Source of the DNA: Mesodorylaimus sp. YZB2_4
Taxonomy: Eukaryota; Nematoda; Enoplea; Dorylaimida; Dorylaimidae
NCBI GenBank assembly: GCA_030248295.1
Contig: JASANH010000525.1
Coordinates: 1 to 64,000 of the forward strand
Reading direction: 5' to 3'
Length of the DNA stretch: 64,000 nt
In this document: piece after piece, positions 1 through 10,932 of the stretch
How positions within the stretch are numbered: the first letter of the stretch is position 1
How the letters are laid out: each line of letters begins with the position of its first letter
The notes under the pieces: generated by a model
The model's database searches: none
Seen by the model: the letters and a program-made list of their open reading frames with translations, nothing else
What the model was told of the DNA's origin: nothing
Program-made: the position numbers and the translations under genes

Positions 1-129
1 GGCAGCAGCCACTAGGGCGGCAAGAGCCCACGCAAAATAGACCAAAGCCGAGAGTTGCCATAGCCGGGTGACGTAACCATAATCAAGGGCATAATCGGTG
101 GTTTGCAGGCTGAGCCTGGACATCTCCAT
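1..129 (-). CDS. possible 5' part of a membrane protein gene, runs off the window
   Basis: A minus-strand reading frame opens with ATG at 129 (second ATG at 123) and stays open to the window edge, giving 43 residues. The last 20 or so are hydrophobic (SALVYFAWALAALVAAA), as in a membrane segment. I do not recognise the family. It follows a neighbouring minus-strand frame that stops at 145. It may be a separate gene or part of an old element; the open frame and hydrophobic run are the only evidence. Confidence 0.25.
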   Translation of the reverse strand, partial: MEMSRLSLQTTDYALDYGYVTRLWQLSALVYFAWALAALVAAA

Positions 130-144
130 TCCTGCATTCAATAC

Positions 145-420
145 CTAATCCGAAATCACTTCCGCTGTTGACGTAGACGGAGCCGAGGAGTCCAAGTTCG
201 GGTCTGGCACCTTTCGTTCCTGCTTAGCAACTTCCTTATCAGCCAGCGCGATCGCCTGTTTGTATTCCTTGCCCGCACTGGCAAACATGTGCCGATATTC
301 CTGATAGTAAAAAACTTTACCTTTCGCCGCAGCAAACAAAGGGTTAGTTCCCGTGAAGAAACGAACAGGGCGCTTATCCGATTTCCAATATTTTGACTGT
401 CGAATCAGTTCCGCATCCAT
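145..420 (-). CDS. unassigned 91-residue reading frame, possible exon
   Basis: A minus-strand frame with ATG at 420 and stop at 145 encodes 91 hydrophilic residues. Its codon choice and composition look coding: a basic/aromatic first half, including TGTNPLFAAAKGKVFYYQEY, and a Ser/Pro/Thr-rich end. The frame is open upstream to about 440, where sequence of a plus-strand retroelement begins, so the retroelement seems to abut or cut the 5' side. No domain is recognised. It could be a terminal exon of a host gene or part of another mobile element. Confidence 0.35.
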   Translation of the reverse strand: MDAELIRQSKYWKSDKRPVRFFTGTNPLFAAAKGKVFYYQEYRHMFASAGKEYKQAIALADKEVAKQERKVPDPNLDSSAPSTSTAEVISD

Positions 421-440
421 CGAGTCGGGGGCCACAATAG

Positions 441-1716
441 TCGCGGTGGGTAGAGGCCGTGCCACTACCCAACAAGGAAACACGGACAGTCGCGATAGCG
501 TTTGTGCGAGAGATTCTGTGCAGATATGGTAGCTGCAAGGAATTAGTATCTGACAGAGGTAAAGAGTTTTTATCAAACCTGATGCAGGAAGTTTGTCAGC
601 TCTGCGATATCAAGAAAAAGAATACGACAGCTTATCACCCAATGTGCCATGGACTGACCGAACGCTTTAACAAAGTTTTAGGAACGCTGCTAGGCATTCA
701 CACGCAGCAGTTTGGCACGGACTGGGACACCGCATTGCCGTTCCTATTGTTTGCGTATCGGTCTTCAGTTCAATCATCAGTGAAATATTCGCCCTACAAA
801 ATCTTATTCGGTCGGGAACCACGTATCCCTGGAGAGCTGTCGGTGCAAATGACGGAGAGAAAGAAAACGAAAGATTATGCGGACGATATTGCCGCAGGTT
901 TGGAAGCTATGAAATCGATCATACGCCGCAATTTGCAAGAAGCGCAGGAGAGACAGAAGCGGCATTATGATAGGGATAAGGAATGCATGGATTTCCCAAT
1001 CAATAATTTAGTATGGCTGCAAGCGGTACCTAAGGGCCAGGGTCAGAAGCTACAGGCTAAATGGGAAGGGCCATATATTATCTTGGCGAAACCAAGCAGT
1101 GGACAGTGTGATACGATTGTGGAATCAACCCACGGCTCCGCGGAAATTAGTGCACAACAATCGATTGAAGCCATGTCACGCCCCTTGGCAATTACCGCCA
1201 GGAAATGATGAGGAGGACGAAGAAATTTTCTTGGATTTAGGCAACACGACGTCGACGCTGGGACCCCCATCAGTCCCACAGGGAATAAAGCAACAGGTGC
1301 CACAGGAACCGCAAGTGCCGGAACAGTCGGCAGAGCAGACATCGCCCAAACCAGTGATGCAACCACGATTGATGCAGCGGCAAGAGGAAGTAGGTCGAGG
1401 TGTGTCACCAGAGTTTCAGACGCCACCAACGTCGCCGATCAAGAGTGGAGAGCCAGTGGCAGCAAAGTCACCGTCGCCATTATCTGTTCGTCCCACGTCA
1501 CCAGTGCAGGACAGTAGCAAACGATTAGCACTTGAACGGTCCTGCAGGAAGAAGTCACAGACTGTGGAGGCAGCTCGGAGCGCGGACAGAAACGAGGTGG
1601 CCAATCCCGCATCGGCAGAACCTGCCGCATTCCAGCCCACTCAACCCCGTCGCCCTGGCCTACGATCAAATCCGCTTCAAACTCGGCGGTACCAAGCTCA
1701 GGACTGGAGGAAATAA
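441..1716 (+). pseudogene. Ty3/gypsy-type retrotransposon remnant: integrase core and C-terminal tail
   Basis: The frame open from 441 to 1208 carries the later part of a retroviral-type integrase. It includes the second catalytic Asp in LVSDRGKEF, the Glu in GLTERFNK, and the downstream TDWDTALPFLLFAYR block typical of Ty3/gypsy pol. The zinc-binding part and the first catalytic Asp are missing because the copy starts abruptly near 441. A frameshift near 1095-1105 moves the tail into another frame, which continues to 1716 as an acidic, Pro-rich segment. This is a decayed 3' half of an element and cannot make a full integrase. Confidence 0.85.
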
Positions 1717-1879
1717 CAGACGGTCGAGGACGACTCGTCTCAATGCCCCGGCGTGTGCAATGTCGGTTCCTTGCGCTACGTCAGTGGATATTTTGGTGTG
1801 GGGGCAAGGTCCAATCAGGATAGGATATGACGGAACCACGCTCGTAATTCGAGTCAGTAGAGGGCACTTTGCATAATGC

Positions 1880-2357
1880 GGTAGGACCTGATTTAGGTGT
1901 GCACAAACATGTTGTTCGTGAGGCAAGGGGATCCAACCCCCCTATGGTTAGTATGTAAGTGTGATTTGCATATCGCCCAACTTGCTGGGCGACCTAGGAA
2001 TTTCTAGGGTGTGTAAGATCAGGTCGTTTGTGTTAGGTTAGGAAACTGGTTGCACCCTATACCCATGTGTATTAGAAATGTATATAAGGAACCCATTCTG
2101 CCATGCTCAGTCAGTAGTAGAGTTGCAGTCACTCGCTGGTACGTCGTAGTCATTCGTGATCTTCGTATTTCTTGCTTGTACGTCGGCTCGTATTAAACGA
2201 TTTCACTTAATTGTCCGTGGTTTTCTTTTGGGCAATGTTCCGTGTGCCGAGTGGACGGCGATTCCGCCCATATCCAGCCCGATCTTTGGGTAAGCAGTCT
2301 TGTTGAGTGTAACCGTTTACTGTGTCCATATTAGGCTAGGCCAGTAAACTACGTTAC
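1880..2357 (+). repeat. LTR-like sequence at the 3' end of the first Ty3/gypsy remnant (left boundary approximate)
   Basis: The stretch after the pol tail has LTR features: a TATA-like TATATAAGG at 2081-2089, an ATTAAA-type poly(A) signal near 2195, and an abrupt end in GTTACA at 2357, directly followed by the RNase H coding sequence of another element. The last 50 bp can fold back, because AGTGTAAC and GTTTACTG near 2308 are answered by CAGTAAAC and GTTACACT near 2340-2359. No second copy of this LTR lies in the window, so the left limit is a guess. Confidence 0.5.
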
Positions 2358-4880
2358 ACTTGCCCACCCTGACTTTACTAAACCATGGATCCTACAGACC
2401 GATGCGTCATTTGAAGGCCTTGGAGCCGTTCTATCACAAGAATATGACGGGAAGGACCGACCAGTGGCTTATTATAGTCGGGCTCTGAGCAAGCACGAAA
2501 AGAATTACAGCGCATGGGAACTTGAGGCACTAGCTGTAGTGGCCTCAGTTACTCATTTTCGGACCTTTATCTATGGGCAAAAGGTTACCGTCGTTACTGA
2601 CAACCAAAGCCTGAAGGGCATATTTGAGAAGACGAACCCTAATCCACGCATTGCCCGATGGGGTATCATTATGCAACAGCACGATCTAACTTTTGAGTAC
2701 CGCCCAGGGGCGCGCAATAATGCGGACCCTCTTTCACGCAAACCATTCGCATCCGGAATACCAACGTCGGCTGATAAAACCATGCGTGACATCGAAGATA
2801 TGCTCACGGAGCACACAATCATTCAAAAGGTCATCACAGAGAAGAACCAACAGCTGGAAAACTGCTTTTTACTCATTTCAAAGCTGAACGAGGCCTTGGG
2901 ATACTTGTCCGCGTCGGGAACACCAGAAAATGAAAATGTAGAGAAAAAATTATCGCTCGATCAACCGGACCAGACTTGGCTCACGGATACATCAGAAAAT
3001 ACGTGGTATAATGCGTACATAAACACCATTGTGGATGAAGCTGTTACCCCAGTTCAGCGGTCGCTGGACTCGGAAATGATCCGCTGCCTGCAGCAGAAAG
3101 ATCCGTATTTGGGCCCCATCATGGACTTTTGTCTACACGGCGCTCTACCTAACGACGCTAATGCTCGTAGACAAGTTTGCACAGACGTGTTAAATTACGA
3201 CTTGTCGCATGGAATACTGTACTGGCATCCTCGTAACGGCGTGACTGGACCTCGCATGGCTGTACCCACCAGCTTGGTAAAAGATATCCTGCACATGCAT
3301 CACGACAGCCGATTCGCTGCCCACCCGGGCATCGATCGCACCCTGGCCCGTATCCGAATGTACTATCATTGGCCCAGCTTGGCCAAAGACGTGGAACACC
3401 ATGTTCGCAGTTGCCTGCCATGTGCGCAAAACAAACCACCACCAGCATACCTGCATGCGCCATTACAAACAATCCCACCACCCGCCAAACCGTGGGACCT
3501 GGTAGCAGTTGATATCAAAGGGCCGCTCCCACTTACGGCTGACGGCAATCGATATGTTATCAGTTTTATCGATTACACAACGAAGTATACACAACCAGAA
3601 GTCTCAGCCGCAACTGTGGCTCGAGTTTTTGTGGACCATATTGTCCACCGCCATGGGCCGCCAGTGCGATTGCTATCAGATCGAGGAGCTAACTTGACTG
3701 CACCTTTATTGCAACGTATTTGCGAATTATGCAACACCAAGAAAATTTTTACGACTCCTTATCATGCCCAGACCGACGGGCTGGTAGAACGTTGGCACCG
3801 TAGCTTATCAACGGCTTTACGTTTCTACCCACCAGACAGCACAAAGTCCTGGGATGAATTCTTACCATACGCAGTTCATGCGCACAACACTACGGAGCAA
3901 ACCAGTACAAAGTTCTCGCCTTTCGAGCTGACTTACTGTAATAGCCTAGGCGGGCAGGCTATGCGAGGGACTAATCGAATAACACACGCACGGGTATATA
4001 GCTTTACTGTCACACAACCGCACGGGGCACGTACACATATCAGACTGACTGGCGAAACCTCGCTCAGCCCAAAGGCACAGGAAACAGACACAGCACGGCG
4101 GGCTAGGCTCGCGAACAAAGGAGCGGGCGGGAAGTGAGTCAGCCAACACACACAGCTAGGCCGTCTTGGGACGCTAGTTCAAAAACACATAGGGGGGCAG
4201 ACCTGGATCGAACGAACAGGAAGACTAGCCATCCATGATGACTGCAGGTCATAACTCGAATAGCCACACCCTTACATTACGGTCGCACACCACGATCTCC
4301 ATCGGATATTGCCTTCGACTATCAGGACAACCCTTACTTGGTGGACCAGGAGGATTACTGTCGAAACGTTCACAAGCATCTTACGGCCATGCACGCCTTG
4401 GCCCAGGAGAATGTAGAAAAGGCACAGGAACGGCAGAAGCTACAATACGACAAACGCGTAATCGTCCATGCATACACGCCAGGCGACAGCGTGTTGGTAA
4501 GGAACCCGTTGCATGAAAAGGGAATAAACAAAGTGAACCAAGTACCTTGGCTGGGACCAAAAGTGGTCGAGGACGTGAATGGTGTGGACCTGTTGGTCAG
4601 GTCCCCAAAGGAATCGCAAACGGAAGCGCGATGGGTGCACATCAATCGTACGAAGCCCGCACCGTCGACGACGGACAAGCAAGGGCAGTCAACGCAGGCG
4701 GCCAGGCCGTCCAATAAAGAGAGCGAAAAAGCGCCCACCCTGCAGCCAGGTTACAATTTGCGGTCACGCAAGGTTCAGTTCGCGGATCAGGACAAGGGAC
4801 AGGCGGCTACTGTCACGGGGACGAGACAACCGCCGGCGGGAGAATGTAATGGTCGTAAGAGGAAGCGAAAGATAAGATAA
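2358..4880 (+). pseudogene. second Ty3/gypsy-type pol remnant: RT end, RNase H, integrase, C-terminal tail
   Basis: The frame 2358-4137 begins inside pol with the RT/RNase H junction (LQTDASFEGLGAVLSQE, then YYSRALSKHEKNYS and the RNase H Asp in VTDNQSLKGI). It continues into an integrase with a His-His-Cys-Cys zinc site (HHDSRFAAHPG and CLPCAQNK) and a D-D-E core (VAVDIKGP, LLSDRGANL, GLVERWHR). Gag, protease and most of RT are absent. After about 3940 the frame leaves normal pol sequence. A more distal integrase piece and a basic tail resume in other frames between about 4240 and 4880, so the 3' part is disrupted by insertion or deletion. Confidence 0.88.
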
Positions 4881-4888
4881 GCCGGCAT

Positions 4889-5218
4889 GTGTGTTTGGGC
4901 GGAGGGGCGTCGATTGTTTAGCCTCTTCATGTTTAGCCTCTCATCTTCGTGTGTATTTGTTTGGGTGTTTATCCTTTAGATATGGAGTGGTCGTTGATTG
5001 ACCACTCGACTAGAATGTGCGAACAGGTTTAGTGCTGACTGTACGAATGTACTTTAGTGCTCGTGGTGTGCTGCGCCTATATAAGGAGTGTTTTTGGGTG
5101 ATGCTCTGGCTGAGAGCGGACGAATAAACGGACTTCAAGGGAAGTTCTCTTTGGTCTTTTTCCGTAGCGGCCCTTGCTTGACAGAGAAGGGGCGTTACAT
5201 TAGAGAAGGGGCGTTACA
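4889..5218 (+). repeat. 3' LTR of the second Ty3/gypsy remnant
   Basis: This segment follows the pol tail and has an LTR layout. It starts with TG, has a TATA box (CTATATAAGG near 5078), an AATAAA at 5123-5128, and a short direct repeat (GAGAAGGGGCGTTACA) at its end. The end in TTACA resembles the end of the other LTR-like sequence at 2357. It terminates where the tandem satellite starts. Boundaries are approximate because no 5' copy is present. Confidence 0.6.
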
Positions 5219-5219
5219 G

Positions 5220-6990
5220 ACTCTGTATTATAAATATCACGCACAAACCCTATTAAATTTGTGCATACGATGATTATGTCAAGTAGTTCAAATCATAATG
5301 CCTTATCACCTGATCATGGTTATGTCGAGAAGTTCTAATCATGATTCTTTTGACTTGCTAAGGGCTTGATCGCTTATGGGATAAAATTTCAGTCTATAAA
5401 CTTCCACTTTTCGCTTTGTGATATTTCATACACACAGCCTATCAAATTTGTGCATCAGGTGATTATGTCATGTATTTTAAATCATTATGCCTGTGATTTC
5501 CTCGGGGCTTGATCGCTTCTAGGGCAAGAGAAATGTCCTTGGACTTTTATCATTTGCCTAATTATCATACGCACAGATTGTAGAATATCCTTATCACATG
5601 ATTATGTCAATTAGTTCTAATCATGATCCTTTTGGCTCCCTCAGGGCTTGATCGCTAATGGGGCAAAATTTCAGTCTGTAAACTTCCACTCTTCGCTTTA
5701 TAATATTCCATACACACAGCCTATATAATTTGTGCATTTAATGATTATGTCATGTATTTTAAATCATGATGCCTTTGATTCCCTCGGAGCTTGATCGCTC
5801 ATGGGGCAAGAAACATGTCCCTAGACTTTTATCATTTGCCCAATTATCATACACACAGATTGTAGAATACCCTCATCACATGATTATGTCGAATAGTTTG
5901 AATCATGATTCTTTTGACTCCCTCAGGGCTTGATCGCTTATAGGGCAAAATTTCAATCTATAAACTCACTCTTTCCGCTTTATAATATTACACACACACA
6001 GCCTATCAAATTTGTGCATTAAATAATTATTTCATGTATTTTAAATCATGATGCCTTTGATTTCCTCAGAGCTTGATCGCTTATGGGGCAGAGAAAATGT
6101 CCCTAGACTTTTTCTATTTGCTCAATTATCATACACACAGATTGTAGAATATCCTTATCACATGATTATGTCGACTAGTTCAAATCAGGATGCCTTCTTT
6201 CCTCTCAGGGCTTGATCGCTCATAAGGAAGTCTCACTGTCCATAGACCTTTATTATTGCGCAATTATGATACACACTCTCTGTTAAATATCCTTATCACA
6301 TGGTTATGTCGATTGGTTTTAATCATGATCCTTCTGACTTCCTCAGGGCTTGATCCCTTCTGGTGCTAAATTTCAGTCTATATACTTCCACTCATCGCTT
6401 TATAATATTTGGTTCACACAGCTCATCAAATTCGTGCATTAAATGATCATGTCATCTATTTCGAATCATGATGCCTTTGATTTTCCCTGGGCTCGATCGC
6501 TCATTGGGCAAAAAATCAGTCCTTAGACTTTTATCATTCGCTTAATTATCATACACACAGATTGGAGAACATCCTTATCACATGATTATGTCGAGTAGTT
6601 CGAATCATGATACATTTTATTGCCTTAGGGCTTGATCGCTCATAAGGAAGTATCACTGTCCATAGACTTTTATCATTTGCTCAACAATCATACACTTAGA
6701 CTGTAGAATATCCTTATCACATGATTATGTTGAGTAGTACAAATCATGATGCCTCTGATTTTCTCAGGGCTTGATCGCTTGTCGGGCAAATTTGCATTTT
6801 ACTTTTTTTTATCATTTTTTTCTAATCTGACACACACTTTTTAGGATTAGCCTGTCATATTGTTTTGTCAAGTAGTATGATTCATGGTGCCTGTCACTAC
6901 CTGTGGAGCTGATCGCTGATAGGGTTAAACTACCGTCAATACATTCTTATTATTTGCTTCCTTCTCATACACACCCTATTATGACATAGC
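5220..6990. repeat. satellite array of about 141-bp monomers with dimeric higher-order periodicity
   Basis: The word GCTTGATCGCT or a close variant recurs near 5364, 5507, 5646, 5789, 5928, 6071, 6210, 6348, 6491, 6630, 6769 and 6907. The spacings are 143, 139, 143, 139, 143, 139, 138, 143, 139, 139 and 138 bp. The monomers carry conserved blocks such as TGATTATGTC, AATCATGAT and CATACACACAG. Alternate monomers resemble each other more than their neighbours, giving a dimer of about 282 bp. Monomers decay toward the right end. No coding potential was seen. Confidence 0.9.
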
Positions 6991-7819
6991 ATATAATAAA
7001 GTAATACTGGCTCTTCTAATGTATTAGTCACAAATTCTATGTTAGAATGACTTTTTACGAGTACATACATACAGAGAACTAGAAAGAACACCCAAACTAG
7101 AACAAGTACAATATTTAAACTCCTTTTATTCCGATAAGTTGCACGAACCGAATTCCCAAGATTGCTTTATAACAGTATTCTGCCTAATTACTCTAAGGTG
7201 ATCTAACTCTGATTCTTCGCGTGGATTGCACTCTTGGTATGCCTGCACATAAAAAAGAATGAGAATGTATGAATGTGCGTGAGAAATACGTCCGCATCGC
7301 AATGATTTTGTAGTTTTTTTTTAGGTGAGGCCCATCAATTTTTGCATCTCAATCTTTGAAATTGCACGGATAAAAAAATTTCAAGGAGGGCTTGTCCACA
7401 GTTGAGCACTTAGACAAGCTTAATGCTCTCTAGATTTCGTAAATTATTAAGTGTGAGGATTCTGTCGAGAATGGCAATCCTCCAGAAGAATGGTATATCG
7501 TTTAGTTCACCCTTATCTGTGCTTTTTGTTGCTGCGGCAGCTTGCGATTATTATGATAACAAAATACAAGGCAATCACCTTCCTGAAAGATTAACAAGGC
7601 AAAGACCAAATTTTTATTTGGTTGCTTTCAGCTAGTTTTGTGCATGCATTAATGGCAGATCTTAAAAAAGTTTCTCTCCAAATTTCTTATTTTTTATTAT
7701 ATCAATTTATGAAACATCAATAGAAATAATATTCTCTGCGGCGGAAATGAACACCGTCACAAAAAGGGAGAGTAAATTATCACCAATTTGCATCACCCCT
7801 GATTATGAATCAGTCCCCA
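6991..7819. other. intergenic, nothing recognised
   Basis: This stretch between the satellite and the first small-protein gene is A+T-rich and holds only short random frames. No RNA gene, transposon end or conserved coding signal was recognised. Confidence 0.5.
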
Positions 7820-7869
7820 TTATTGGTTCCTCTGAACACTGGAACAAGTCATGCTGGCGCCATCCATTG

Positions 7870-8539
7870 TCACTCCATCCACCCCGAACCTCCACCAATT
7901 AAGCGGTAAGTTTGTATCAGAGGGTTGGGTTGAGCATAATCCCATCCTGCTTCCTTGCATTGGGACAAAACAGCCTCGTAACTTATTTTTGAAACACTGA
8001 ATTGCCATGTTTTGCAATTTTTACTGAAAGAAAATCTCTTCCATTTGCCAACGGTGCGAACATATTTCCTTTTTCTGTCCATCAACCATTTCCATTTAGG
8101 ATCCTTATTTGAACAGAATACTTTCGTCAGGATTTATTCTGAAATAGGAACACAGGTCATTTCGGATGCCCCCATTTCCATCAAGCGAGTGACTCTTCGA
8201 GCATACCAATGCAACTTTGTGGCGAATATACGCATTCCCAAATATTTTCGTGCTCATCATCAACACTTAAATCGACGGGTCGCTTCTCTGAAAAAAGTAG
8301 GATGAAGAAAATCCTTTCACGTTTTGCCAAACCAGCAAGCGCTGATATGAACAGTTGATGGAGGACGAAGCAGCGGATTCCACACAAAATGATTAACTCA
8401 CGATCAGACGCGAGTCGAGTAGTCGCCACAAAGTGTCTTCAACCAGTGGCTTACCAGATGCACTCGAAGAGCTTGGCTTGCTATCGATCACACCACTGCA
8501 GAACAACACACAGACAATGCATGCCAATAAACGACCCAT
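7870..8539 (-). CDS. small secreted protein, family A copy 1 (gene model uncertain, may be a pseudogene)
   Basis: Exon 1 (8539-8455) encodes a signal peptide beginning MGRLLACIVCVLFCSG and ends at a GTAAG donor. Exon 2 (about 8287-8207) follows a TTTTTTCAG acceptor in frame and contains two cysteines. A last coding stretch ending at 7870 includes CKTWQFSVSKISYEAVLSQC and an Ala-Gln-Pro motif. The link from exon 2 to this last part needs a weak acceptor, so the gene may be broken. The last part is clearly similar to a frame at 14997-15260, and both genes share the start context CAAGAAAATGG. The function is unknown. Confidence 0.4.
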
Positions 8540-10204
8540 TTTCTTGCAGCCATGCTTCAAACTAGCCTTTGCCAGACTTCCCGCTCATGCCATTCAATGG
8601 ATGAATACTGTACATATATATGCAATGTTCGTCAACAGATAGACCTCCACTGAAATCAGGTGGATGGTATAAGATAAGGAATTGATTCCATTTGTGTATT
8701 CAACAATGGACTTTACGTGGAGCCATGGAGTCTGATGTAAGTATTGAAAGGGATGGACAGAAGAAAACAACTTTATATGTATGTATTTACCTACGTTCTT
8801 CGCGTGCTAAGTATTTGATACAAGCTTTTTTGTATTTTAAAAGGCTAGTAGCCACAAATTTAATGCTAGAATGATTATTCACATGAACATATCCAGAAGA
8901 AAGCCTAGAATAATATACATAGGAAATATGGAATACGCCCAACGCTGAAATTAAGTGTTTCCTGATAAATCGCGCGAAGAGAATTCACGAAGTTTCTTTA
9001 CAGCGTACAAGCCAATGCATTTGTGGTCTATCTCTGATTCTTCGCACGGTGTGTATTCTTGGCGTGCATGCTCATCGTCAGTTGGATGAATTCAGACTTA
9101 GATTCGGATCGATATGGTACGACATGGTACCATAAGACCAGATCCGCAACAAGAAGTGTTAAGTCTTATCGAGAAAACAAGCATCTTAATAAGATCGGTG
9201 CTTAGTTCAAGTAGAGGTCCTACTATGATGTCATTTAGAAAACACTCATCGTCGGTTATTTTTATTATGCTAAAAACTTAAGAGCCTTAAAATGGCAAAG
9301 CAACTACAGGTTAAGGCACAGACAGCTAAGTAAAAAAGCCAAATTATCACTAATTTGCGACTCCCGATTTCTTGCAAGGTGGCATTGCAAAGAAGACAGC
9401 TCGTCCCAGATCGTCTAATTTTCGGCTTGTAATTTTTTACTAATACTGAGCAGAAGAAGGACTTGGTCTGGACTAAACAACTAAAACATTTTAATTTTCT
9501 AACTGCAGGAATTAATACAAATTTAAAAAATCGGACAGGAGATTTGAAATTTTTATCGGCGAAATTCAATAATTAGACGGTCTGATCCCAGAATCGACCA
9601 ATCCGAGGGCTCGGCTCCCAATCCGAACTGGCTGCTAGATCGGCAACTAAAAGTTTTTGTTGTGTATCTGCTGGAAAATGATAAGGTGTGGCATGTTATT
9701 ATCGGAGCATCCCGTTTTTTCTTTCAAATCAGCATTTAATCCCAGTTTAGTTATTTCTTTCGAGTCTTTTGGATTGGCCAGAGAGAGAGAGTGACTGTGA
9801 CTTAGCAGAACCGGTTGGGACGCGCGGTGCCACATACGTCATCCCCACCAATCTTTTAATTTTAGAAACGTATCGGGATTTGGCTGATCCAGACCCTGGA
9901 TTGTGATCTAGGCTTAGGGTCAGATCAATCAATGTTGGGTCTGGTCTTCGTTAAACAGTATCTGATTTAGCTTCCACCCGCTTGGAATGGGTCCACAGAC
10001 GTCCCCCCTTTAAGACTGGCTTTCTGTTAGGTTCGACCGAATTTTCGACCCCCCTTTCATGCGTGATTTAGATGCGCCCATGAGTGATGATAGTGATGCA
10101 ACAATGCTTTTTTTGTGCACACTCGATTTTGACGGGATATCCCAAAAAAACGTTTTTCTGAAAGTGCTTCGGCGATATCGGCCATAACTCACTAATTTCT
10201 AAAA

Positions 10205-10932
10205 AAATCTGTTATCAGACAACAAAAAGGTTAGCTCAGCCACCCTACTCTAACCAAATGCAAAGCGAGACGAGCTTAACTGGGCTCCCTCGGCTTATCT
10301 ACTAGACGTGATATACCTACCTACGTTCATGTTGCCTTCAGGGCCAGGCTCACAATCGTATTCCCACACTCACCCACAACGCGTGTCTCTGTGATATACT
10401 CGATGTATCGTAAAGTCATGGGGTCGACTCCCTGCGGGATTTTATACTGTTTTTCACCAAAGGCCATTACCCACATGAATATACTCATTCGTATTTTGAA
10501 GTACAGAAGTTTAGAGTTTTGGAATACAATCCCTTTCTGTTACCTCGAACTTACTTCGGGAACAGTGAGGACTTGCTGCAGTAAGGTTGCATCTGCCGCG
10601 ACAGCACAGTACTGCATGTGTGGCACCTACCCAAAGACACTAGAACAGGAAGTTTAGCTTCTGCGGAGCCAGCATGCTAATGGCTTTAGGCGTACAACCT
10701 TTAGCAGTAGAACGACCATCGGCCCTTGTGTTTCCATCTCTCTATTGTCTGAATGAAGTGGTTGAGGTAGGGAACGCCCTGTTACACTTTCTATCACTGA
10801 CAGTGCAGCGATTCTGTTTGATCACAATTTTCCTACAAACGCCGCCGAGGGAGCCCAGCCAACCTCGTCTCGCCTTGCATGTGGTTAGAGTAGGGAGGCT
10901 GGGCTAACATTTTTGTTCTCTGACGAGATGCC
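10205..10932. mobile_element. non-autonomous inverted-repeat element of about 730 bp
   Basis: The left arm (about 10205-10294) and right arm (about 10844-10932) are imperfect inverted copies over some 85-90 bp. The left arm has TTAGCTCAGCCACCCTACTC and CGAGACGAG; the reverse complement of the right arm has TTAGCCCAGCCTCCCTACTC and CGAGACGAG. The interior has no transposase-like frame, so this looks like a MITE-type derivative. The family and target-site duplication were not determined. Confidence 0.6.

Noticed and set aside
5220..6990. CRISPR-like array
   Set aside because: Repeats are continuous about 141-bp monomers without unique spacers, in a eukaryotic setting, so this is a satellite.
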